27,248 bases of DNA from a virus, in IMG/VR virus record IMGVR_UViG_3300025282_000194, positions 1-27,248 of that record, one strand, 5' to 3'. How positions within the stretch are numbered: position 1 is the first letter of the stretch; each line of letters begins with the position of its first letter. Under the pieces are notes generated by a model. It searched no databases and was not told where the DNA came from. It worked only from the letters and a program-made list of their open reading frames with translations. This document shows positions 9,901 through 15,716 of the stretch, in pieces. Position numbers and translations under genes: made by a program.

Positions 9901-12041
9901 ACCTTGCATACCAAAAAGGGCTCTACCTCGACGGCGGCGGTGACACTTACATCTCCAGCCCGTCTACGGACACAGTGCGTTTTACAGTAGGTGATACCAC
10001 TCTTCTTCAGATGGGAGAACATGGTGGTGGTGCAAACGATTATGTACAGATTCCAGCCGCGGCCCGTTTCTACCTAGACGGCGGCAACCATACACATTTC
10101 TCCCAAGTGTCTGCGGATCTAGTGCGTTTTGTAGTAGGTGGTAACACTGTTCTTGATATCGGAGAAGGCGGTGGTGGTTTAAATGATTACATAGCGATTC
10201 AAGCCGCAAACAGGTTCTACCTTGACGGCGTTGATAACACATATCTTTCGGAGGCAAGTGCGGACGTAATTAGCCTCACCGCTGGTGGTACTGCGACGCT
10301 GAATATCAATGATGCCGGTGTCGGCATCGGCACGACGGCTCCAAACTCTGGCTCAGTACTTGAACTTAAAAAAACTGCAGTAGGAGCAACTACTGATTTT
10401 GTACAAAAACATGTTCTTGTTACTACTGGTTTTGGTGGGGGCTATGACAATAAAATGGTCAGTTTATTATCCGGCCGGGATGGTACTACTATAAACGCAG
10501 TAGAAATAGGTTATGCATATACTGGTAGCGGTTATGCATTAGGATTCGCAACAAATGATAATACTTCTGGGGAAGTAATTGAAAGAATGAGAATCGACAA
10601 GGATGGCAACGTCGGCATCGGAACGTCGAGCCCAAGTGCTTTGTTAGAAGTATCGAAAACATCTGGTGCTGAAATTAAAGTATTTTGCGATGGTGGGGTT
10701 GCACAATTAACTATGGATGCAGGAGGAGGTTCAAGTGCTGATGCTGTCCTTAGTTTTAAAGATGATGGAACAGAAAAATGGAAAATATTTTATGACGCAA
10801 CCACAGCTGGAGGGACTGAGGCTTTGTATTTCCAAGATGATGGGGATATAAGGATGACATTAACTCAAGCTGGCAGAGTCGGCATCGGAACGACGGCCCC
10901 TGGAAGTGCTTTACATGTTCAAGGAAGTTCATCTCAAACTTTACATTTAGAAAGCACAGGAAATGACCAAGGTGTTTTAATATTAGATGGAGATCGAGCC
11001 GATGCTGATTCCACGTGCGGACAAGTTAGATGGCAGTGGAATAATAATAGGGTTGCACAAATAGCTGGTCATACAGGAGCAGATACTGCTAATAAAGATG
11101 ACGGTGAGTTGGGATTCTATACAGCTGCCAGCTCGGCCGGCGGAGCTGAAGAAAGAATGAGAATAGATTCAGCCGGAAACGTCGGCATCGGCGAGACCGA
11201 TCCCGACACCCTCCTTCATGTGAAGGGAGGTGCAGTCCGTGCAGCGGAAAGTGGCATGACTGCGGTGCTTGAAGGAAGTGTCGGAAGTTCTGGTGCTGCG
11301 GGTTTGAATATTCTGTCCACAAGCACTGGTACGATTGGTTTTGGAGATGCAGGAAATCCAGCTGTCGGAAAGATCACTTATGCTCATGGCGATGATTCTA
11401 TGAGTTTTGGTACGGCTGATAGTACAAAGATGTCGATTTCAAGCGCCGGCCTTGTCACCGTGACCGGCACGGCTAGGATCAACGGACAGGTGGGGCTGAA
11501 CATGGGGACAACGACTTCGATGCTTTCGATGTACATAGCTACGGCGGGTGCTTACGCGGAGACGATCAATCACGCTAGCAGCAACCCGCTCGGCATTCTC
11601 GTTGACTACAGCGCTCACAGCCCGAACGGTACCGGCAACTATTTCTTCGCTGGTACGGACTCGACTACGACCCGCGTAGCCCTTACCTCTGATGGTGGCA
11701 TCTACAACTATTCGGGCAACAACGTAAACCTGTCGGACGAACGGCTGAAGATTATCCACAATTCCACGACATCAAAATGGGACGCCCACGCGTCGCTTGA
11801 GATTTTTGACTACAACTATACTGACAGCCCCGATACGCGGGTGCTAATCGGAGTCGGCGCATCACAGGCAGGAGAGTGCGACGACCGGCTATGCGCCCAC
11901 GATGGATGGGATACCGGCGCCGGGACGTATCACGGCCTCTATAGCACAGACCTTTCGTTCTACACGATGAAAACCGTGCAGGAGTGCCAAGCCCGCATCG
12001 AGGCGCTCGAAGCTAAGATTGCTGCACTTGAGGCCGCTTAA
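6987..12041 (+). CDS. large tail fibre protein 2 with C-terminal S74-type chaperone
   Basis: The protein has 1684 residues and is the largest here. It starts with the shared [12 protein letters not shown] adapter. It then carries TGSFKGDGAGI near residue 76; two diverged copies of a roughly 140-residue module (about 170-315 and 748-890) ending in RW(L/M)VDEDGDTWQ; an LTGSQTLTNKTITSPD element near 580; three 49-residue tandem repeats (979-1125); and four VGIGT/VGIGE repeats between about 1112 and 1402. The last 100 residues begin with LSDERLK (S1583, K1588), the hallmark of the S74 intramolecular chaperone that trimerises fibres and then cuts itself off before the Ser. They end in an IEALEAKIAALEAA coiled coil. 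Composition shifts sharply along the gene. It should be the main host-recognition fibre. Confidence 0.93.
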   Translation: MANEFIARKGLISVSDTQLTGSLIVSASQGSGVDLYVSGSATKPRVGIGIETPAKALTVLGDISASGNIEVDGGITGSAITGSFKGDGAGITGLSSAAVSSYTNSTNNRVITSVDSSTINSEANLTFDGSNLAVLAGNVNVATGGKLGILGGVAWVPTTSGTYMNLEGSAKLMVNETANANMSIGLTINQATSDDEILAFKSSDVAHGRVGYAETDTFFSIKKGSAAYGGVTLRALAEDAAMTTPLTFVAHGGTANTTKSAAGRALIELIAVEHDGSDSDVNTTADGNVLGVSTRVGGDTYMRWLVDEDGDTWQAGNVDLDAGAVINFHAGDVTITHSANTLTVAGASTTVLNGTVSVGNNFSVAGDVTAVWKVTNTTQSTSLTSGAIQTAGGLGVAKDVFIGGDFTLLSDAGVLGFGADTDVTLTHVADTGLLLNSTRQLQFNDSSQYISGTSATVLSIAATDEIDLTATAIDINGTVNISGATVLATSLTLATGATVTGIDNGSLGSSATLLATQGAVKTYVDAQVTAQDLDITTDSGTIDIDLDSETLTIAGGTGLASSASSTTVTLAIDSTVATLTGSQTLTNKTITSPDINAGTADGLTSLTVGTDGSGADVYFYSATSGDHLFWDASEELLTITGTNGQTALNVADGNVTVADTLTATNIGAFTATGAIDFGSQNMTNVDVDSGTIDGATVGAASATTGAFTTLAASSTLAVTGVSTLSDDVRMAAGKKLYLGGEDTSPFMTQGITINSAGADNMVMRFNDTVDVAHGCTTAPIAPLASSQTDDWAIFQKNRAEGGLLIAGLQEDGGSEPSIRFEGYGGQADTNKSASARALFEFWAYEHDGANALTAVTADGNVFAIRVYDGTPGAMRTRWMVDEDGDTWQYGAIKLENNSGQILMKDAGGNHRDVLYVSAGDDVQFGSTSLDNMYFNVGSRSGAMVISETTGNVTIDPGGIAVTGVATMSDDIDLAYQKGLYLDGGGDTYISSPSTDTVRFTVGDTTLLQMGEHGGGANDYVQIPAAARFYLDGGNHTHFSQVSADLVRFVVGGNTVLDIGEGGGGLNDYIAIQAANRFYLDGVDNTYLSEASADVISLTAGGTATLNINDAGVGIGTTAPNSGSVLELKKTAVGATTDFVQKHVLVTTGFGGGYDNKMVSLLSGRDGTTINAVEIGYAYTGSGYALGFATNDNTSGEVIERMRIDKDGNVGIGTSSPSALLEVSKTSGAEIKVFCDGGVAQLTMDAGGGSSADAVLSFKDDGTEKWKIFYDATTAGGTEALYFQDDGDIRMTLTQAGRVGIGTTAPGSALHVQGSSSQTLHLESTGNDQGVLILDGDRADADSTCGQVRWQWNNNRVAQIAGHTGADTANKDDGELGFYTAASSAGGAEERMRIDSAGNVGIGETDPDTLLHVKGGAVRAAESGMTAVLEGSVGSSGAAGLNILSTSTGTIGFGDAGNPAVGKITYAHGDDSMSFGTADSTKMSISSAGLVTVTGTARINGQVGLNMGTTTSMLSMYIATAGAYAETINHASSNPLGILVDYSAHSPNGTGNYFFAGTDSTTTRVALTSDGGIYNYSGNNVNLSDERLKIIHNSTTSKWDAHASLEIFDYNYTDSPDTRVLIGVGASQAGECDDRLCAHDGWDTGAGTYHGLYSTDLSFYTMKTVQECQARIEALEAKIAALEAA
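9921..10361 (+). repeat. three tandem 147-base repeats in fibre 2
   Basis: Units begin at 9921, 10068 and 10215, exactly 147 bases (49 residues) apart. Each starts (L/F)YLDG and continues with a TY/TH..S step, a (V/I)RF or ISL strand and a T.L.(M/I)... turn. The first two also share GEHGGG/GEGGGG and ND(Y)V/I. Each unit probably forms one repeat of a trimeric beta-rich shaft. Confidence 0.8.
10320..11191 (+). repeat. dispersed GTCGGCATCGG repeats encoding VGIG
   Basis: The 11-mer GTCGGCATCGG occurs at 10320, 10611, 10878 and 11181, at intervals of 291, 267 and 303 bases. A one-mismatch copy lies at 7122. Each encodes VGIG followed by a T.AP, TSSP or ETDP turn and an L.V strand, a known fibre repeat. 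The GC-rich cores sit inside AT-rich repeat bodies. Confidence 0.8.
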
Positions 12042-12045
12042 CCCC

Positions 12046-12074
12046 TTGACAAACTTATTAAAGATATATATATT
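12046..12074 (+). promoter_or_regulatory. sigma70-like promoter P1
   Basis: TTGACA (12046-12051), a 17-base spacer and TATATT (12069-12074) lie in the gap after fibre 2, about 35 bases before the next start codon. The -35 box is perfect. The same architecture recurs at 12476 and 25518. It should drive early transcription by the host polymerase of the small gene at 12109 and perhaps of what follows. Confidence 0.82.
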
Positions 12075-12108
12075 ATAGTAGACTTTAAATTATTTAGGAG
12101 ATTTAGTT

Positions 12109-12459
12109 ATGGCATTTACCTATACATGGAATTTTGACCCGCTAGAGGTAACGTACAGTTCAGCTAGTTTAGACAATGTAGTTACTACTGTACATTGGCA
12201 GTATCAAGCTGAAACCGAAGGTACATCAAGTTTGGGTGTTTCTGGTAGTTTTGCTGAAAGAAGTATAGGAACGGTTGCTCTTGGTCCGGTTGCTTCGGCC
12301 GATTTTGTTGCTTATGCTAGTTTGACCGAAGATCTTGTTGAAGGTTGGGTAACTGCATCGCTGGGTGAAGAAACAGTAACACAAATGCAAGAACGCTGCA
12401 GCGGTTCACTTGCTTCCCAGCTTAACCCAACTACCGGCACTCAGGCCAAACCTTGGTAA
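12109..12459 (+). CDS. small phage protein of the DUF7936-like type
   Basis: The protein has 116 residues. The pattern is a short N-terminal strand with TYTWNFDPLEV, a VTTVHWQY strand, a Gly/Ser-rich turn, then F.AY.SLTED.VEGWV..SLGEE and an NP...KPW end. It matches a widespread family of small phage proteins ('LTEEQV..WV' and a terminal PW); the family label DUF7936 is from memory. The function is unknown. In other phages members often lie near fibre or structural genes. The start follows AGGAG and the gene sits directly under promoter P1, so expression may be early rather than late. Confidence 0.75.
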   Translation: MAFTYTWNFDPLEVTYSSASLDNVVTTVHWQYQAETEGTSSLGVSGSFAERSIGTVALGPVASADFVAYASLTEDLVEGWVTASLGEETVTQMQERCSGSLASQLNPTTGTQAKPW

Positions 12460-12475
12460 TATTGGTAATAGGGTC

Positions 12476-12504
12476 TTGACAAACAAATCAATAATGGTTA
12501 TATT
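12476..12504 (+). promoter_or_regulatory. sigma70-like promoter P2
   Basis: TTGACA (12476-12481), a 17-base spacer and TATATT (12499-12504) fill the gap after the 116-residue gene. The next start codon is 30 bases downstream and has a full AGGAGG site. It should drive the 112-residue protein and the helicase behind it. Confidence 0.85.
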
Positions 12505-12533
12505 AAACAATCAAATAATTTTTAGGAGGTTAC

Positions 12534-12872
12534 ATGGCTAAGAATACAGCTAATGGCGAATCACAAACTGAAAGTACTTTCCCACCGGAGCCCGTAGTGC
12601 TTCCGCCCGATCCGATGGTCGCGGCGGCTACGGACCAACCACAACAGCAGCAGTTTACTGTGGTGGATGAGCGGCCTCTTCCAAAGGCTCTTTCTGTTCT
12701 TATTGCTAATTCGAACACAACTCTTCAAGACACTCAACGGCGGCTTATGACAGATATTAACGATTCTGCTAGTGAACTTATGGGCATGTTAGAGATTCCT
12801 CAAGAGGAAGGGTGGCTTTTGGATGTCGAAGGTCAGCGCTTTGTCAGGGTGGAACCAGCTCAAGCTCAGTAG
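12534..12872 (+). CDS. 112-residue protein, Pro/Gln-rich, unknown function
   Basis: The first 45 or so residues are disordered in character, with Pro-rich (PPEPVVLPPDP) and Gln-rich (QPQQQQF) stretches. The rest is a likely helical part (LPKALSVLIANSNTTLQDTQ to LMGMLEIP) ending in GWLLDVEGQRFVRVEP. It begins after a strong AGGAGG site under promoter P2. The helicase start lies two bases past its stop, so the two are probably translationally linked. The Pro/Gln part is encoded by a GC-rich patch (12585-12650). I recognise no function. Confidence 0.75.
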   Translation: MAKNTANGESQTESTFPPEPVVLPPDPMVAAATDQPQQQQFTVVDERPLPKALSVLIANSNTTLQDTQRRLMTDINDSASELMGMLEIPQEEGWLLDVEGQRFVRVEPAQAQ

Positions 12873-12874
12873 GA

Positions 12875-14731
12875 ATGATACATGATTCTGCCGAATCGGT
12901 TGTTTTCCCGTTCGGCAAATACAAGGGATATACCCTTGCTCATGTAATCAGAGAACATCCACATTATACTTACTGGATAAGAGATAATGCCGACTTCTCT
13001 CCTCTTTGGAGAGAAGCGGTTTCTCTTGCGCTCCAAAATCGTGATATCGGTCATTTAAATCTACCTCATGTAAAAACAACTCAAAAATTTGGTAAGCAAA
13101 AAAAGACGGTAGAAATATCAGAAGTCAATAAGACTACTGCTAAAATTGATATGCCGTATGATAAATCTTTAATTGAACAGTTTAAGTTTGAGATTGATGG
13201 TCGCAAATGGAACGATAAAGAGAAACACTGGCAATTTCCAATTGTTCAACTTCCAAAAGTAGTTTCTATTATAAAAAATTATGAGGTTAAATGTACTCGT
13301 AAAATTAAGAAAATTTATAAAGAACTTTTAGAAGAAACTAAAATCCGACATGAGGTTCGTGAGAAGGAAGATACGGACTTTGAAATTCCAGAATTAAATT
13401 TACCTTTATTTAATTTTCAACGTGTCGGTGTAGAGTTCGTATATCATACAGGTGGTAGAGCATTAATTGCTGATCAGCCAGGATTGGGTAAAACTATTCA
13501 AGCAATTGCGTATGCTCGATTGATGAATTTTAAAACTTTGGTCATTTCTCCACTATCTGTGGTACTTAATTGGAGGAAAGAAGTTCAGAAGTTTACTAAT
13601 TTAGATTCTACAATTTGGTCTACTAAAGATGTAGACGGTGATTTAGATAATCAATTTCATATTATAAATTATGATGCAGTTAGAAAAGTCCATGATGTTT
13701 TAGCTAAAATGGATTTTGATTTATTGGTGTGTGACGAAGCTACTTTTCTGAAAAATCGTAATACCTTACGGTTTAAATCTATCCTTGGTTCGTGGAGAGA
13801 GAGAAAACAATACCCTGGAATCAAAACAGATCACATTATTTTCTTAACTGGAACTCCGGTTATGTCTAGGCCCATAGAAGCGTTTACACTTCTTAATGTA
13901 TTGGACAGAAATCGCTTTAGTAATTTCTATCATTTCACTCAACGGTATGGTGGGTGGAAAGGTATGCCGGTTAGAAATCTAAAAGAACTTCATGAACGAA
14001 CTAAAGACCTAACCATACGTCGAAAGAAATCGGAGGTCTTGCCAGAACTCCCAGATAAACAAAAAAATGATTTATATATTGATATGGGATTTTCAGAACG
14101 AAAAGAGTATAAAAACATTCTAGATGAGATTTTTGGTGAGTGGCGTTTTTCTGGAAAACCATCTGTGGCGTCTATGCCAAAGATTCAATCGTATTTAACT
14201 GATCAAAAAATTCCAAGACTTAAAGAGGTCATTGATGAGTATTTGGATAACGACAGATCTATTTTAGTATTTGGTTGTTTTGTCGATCCTCTAAAAAGAT
14301 TAGCCGAACATTATGGATATGATGCCGCTCTATTTTACGGTGGAATGAACAAAAAACGACGACAAGAAGCAGTAGATCGGTTAGTGAGTGGGGAGGCTAA
14401 GGTTGGGTTCTTTTCGCTTAAAGCAGCAGGTATGGGGATTGACGGTCTACAATCCGTAATGGACACTGTGATATTTATTGACAGGGATTGGGTTCCTGCT
14501 AATCACGAACAAGCAGAAGATCGAATCCATAGAATTGGTCAAGATAAGAAGGTCCAGATTTATTATATGACGGTCGAAAATACCATTGATGTGTATATGA
14601 GTGAGTTGATTAATGAGAAACAACAGATTGCATCACAGATAATAGATGGAGAGATTATAAATACAGTTAATACAAAATCTATCTTTAGTGATTTTGTGAA
14701 GAAATTAGCTTGGGAAAAAATTAAAGTATGA
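12875..14731 (+). CDS. SNF2-family DNA helicase/translocase, HARP-like
   Basis: From the ATG at 12875 the protein has 618 residues. A longer GTG reading from 12812 would lie inside the upstream gene and adds nothing conserved. The N-terminus has a PFGKYKG..L..V motif of the DUF3820/exonuclease-X C-terminal type. Residues about 85-140 (DGRKWNDKEKHWQFP) resemble the HARP domain of SMARCAL1-like annealing helicases. The ATPase core has Walker A DQPGLGKT (200-207), a DEAT motif II (287-290, where DEAH is usual), FLTGTP motif III, and the C-terminal lobe with ED.IHRIGQ (HRIGQ at 552-556). It should move on branched DNA in repair or recombination-dependent replication, comparable in role to T4 UvsW. 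The start has only an AGGA almost touching it, so coupling to the previous gene is likely. Confidence 0.92.
   Translation: MIHDSAESVVFPFGKYKGYTLAHVIREHPHYTYWIRDNADFSPLWREAVSLALQNRDIGHLNLPHVKTTQKFGKQKKTVEISEVNKTTAKIDMPYDKSLIEQFKFEIDGRKWNDKEKHWQFPIVQLPKVVSIIKNYEVKCTRKIKKIYKELLEETKIRHEVREKEDTDFEIPELNLPLFNFQRVGVEFVYHTGGRALIADQPGLGKTIQAIAYARLMNFKTLVISPLSVVLNWRKEVQKFTNLDSTIWSTKDVDGDLDNQFHIINYDAVRKVHDVLAKMDFDLLVCDEATFLKNRNTLRFKSILGSWRERKQYPGIKTDHIIFLTGTPVMSRPIEAFTLLNVLDRNRFSNFYHFTQRYGGWKGMPVRNLKELHERTKDLTIRRKKSEVLPELPDKQKNDLYIDMGFSERKEYKNILDEIFGEWRFSGKPSVASMPKIQSYLTDQKIPRLKEVIDEYLDNDRSILVFGCFVDPLKRLAEHYGYDAALFYGGMNKKRRQEAVDRLVSGEAKVGFFSLKAAGMGIDGLQSVMDTVIFIDRDWVPANHEQAEDRIHRIGQDKKVQIYYMTVENTIDVYMSELINEKQQIASQIIDGEIINTVNTKSIFSDFVKKLAWEKIKV
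14654..14661 (+). promoter_or_regulatory. possible T4-type late promoter (TATAAATA)
   Basis: This is the only exact plus-strand TATAAATA I found. It lies at the end of the helicase gene, 112 bases before the hub-assembly gene, and could start the late baseplate operon. A single eight-base match in AT-rich coding DNA is expected by chance, so confidence is low. Confidence 0.3.
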
Positions 14732-14773
14732 TCTATTTATATATGTTACAGTTAAACAAGGAGTTTAAAAGTT

Positions 14774-15538
14774 ATGAGTGAGTTAATGTACCCCGTAGAA
14801 ATTATTAACCTTCCTAGTGAGGGAAGATATTATCCAGAGGGACATCCGTTAAGGAAAACTAGTGGTCAGTTGGAAGTGAAGTATATGACTGCTAAAGAAG
14901 AAGACATTTTAACAAGTACTAACTTGATAGCAAATGGAACGGTTATTGATAAGTTATTGGAAAGTTTAATAGTCCACGAAGGTGTAAAACCTGTTGATTT
15001 AACTACAGGCGATGTTAATGCTGTTTTACTTGCTGCTAGAGTTTTAGCTTATGGTAAGAATTATGATGTAAACTTTCAATGTGAAGAGTGTGAAGAAAGT
15101 GTTGCTGTTTCGATAGATCTAACTCAGTTGGAAAGCCCGACAGAGTTGGTTGATGCAGATGAGGATGGATATCATCAGTTTACTACTGACAGTGGATTGG
15201 ACATTGTTATTAGAACATTAAGTCGTGGTGATGAATTGAAAGTAGAAAAAGATAATAAAATAGTAGATACTAAATATAATAAAAGGGGTTCTTCTGAAAT
15301 TACATCTAGATTGAGAAAAATTATTGTTTCTATTGATGGTGAAACAGATAAAAATGTTTTAAATACTATGATAGATAATTTGATTGTTAAGGATTCTAGA
15401 AAAGTTAGAGAAGAACTTGGTAAAATTAATCCAACTATTGATATGATGATAGAATTTACTTGTGATGGTTGTGGTCATACTATGAAAGGAGGAATGCCCA
15501 TTGGGGTAGACTTTTTTTGGCCTGACATCGAAATATAA
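14774..15538 (+). CDS. baseplate hub assembly protein of the T4 gp26/gp28 type (zero frame)
   Basis: The protein has 254 residues. It begins with the family's typical INLPSEGRYYPEGHPL and KYMTAKEED elements. It holds two CxxC pairs, C103/C106 (CEEC) and C230/C233 (CDGC), which probably bind one zinc ion. The family (T4_baseplate in Pfam, from memory) acts in hub assembly in T4-like phages and is not well understood; it lies next to the tape measure here. The start follows AAGGAG. The zero frame stops at 15536-15538, shortly after the run of seven T at 15512-15518. A +1 (or -2) shift there would replace the last six residues with a 65-residue extension (see the next entries). Confidence 0.87.
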   Translation: MSELMYPVEIINLPSEGRYYPEGHPLRKTSGQLEVKYMTAKEEDILTSTNLIANGTVIDKLLESLIVHEGVKPVDLTTGDVNAVLLAARVLAYGKNYDVNFQCEECEESVAVSIDLTQLESPTELVDADEDGYHQFTTDSGLDIVIRTLSRGDELKVEKDNKIVDTKYNKRGSSEITSRLRKIIVSIDGETDKNVLNTMIDNLIVKDSRKVREELGKINPTIDMMIEFTCDGCGHTMKGGMPIGVDFFWPDIEI

Positions 15539-15716
15539 ATTAGAACTTCATGATTTACTGGTTACACTTTGTATGAATGTAGAAGGTGGTTTCTCTTATG
15601 AATCTTGGTATAAGATGCCAGTTCATTTGAGAACCTATTACATTGACGTTATTCAAAAGAAAACAGAAGAACACACAAAAAGATTACAATCTTCTATGCC
15701 CAAAGGGATTAAATAA
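15510..15716 (+). CDS. frameshift extension of the hub-assembly gene, or separate small ORF
   Basis: In the +1 frame an ORF of 68 sense codons opens immediately after a TAG at 15507-15509 and ends at TAA 15714-15716, which overlaps the tape-measure ATG as TAATG. Its product looks genuine along its length (KYKLELHDLLVTL, GGFSYESWYKMPVHLRTYY, then a Lys/Glu-rich helix ending PKGIK). The first ATG (15573) comes 21 codons in, has no purine-rich ribosome site, and would discard the conserved-looking KLELHDLLVTL part. The simplest reading is expression by frameshifting from the upstream gene. Alternatives are a standalone 47-residue protein, or a homopolymer sequencing error that splits a single gene. 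Confidence 0.7.
   Translation, partial: TFFGLTSKYKLELHDLLVTLCMNVEGGFSYESWYKMPVHLRTYYIDVIQKKTEEHTKRLQSSMPKGIK
15512..15518 (+). promoter_or_regulatory. candidate slippery T7 run for programmed frameshifting
   Basis: Seven T residues read TTT TTT TGG in the zero frame. The run lies three bases after the last in-frame stop of the +1 frame and 17 bases before the zero-frame stop, so the shift window is very narrow. An AAAGGAGG at 15485-15492 could act as an upstream ribosome-binding stimulator, though its 19-base distance is longer than in known cases. Confidence 0.5.

Noticed and set aside
12812-12874. Earlier GTG start for the helicase
   Set aside because: It would add 21 residues lying in the coding sequence of the upstream gene with no ribosome site or conserved features. 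The ATG at 12875 fits better.
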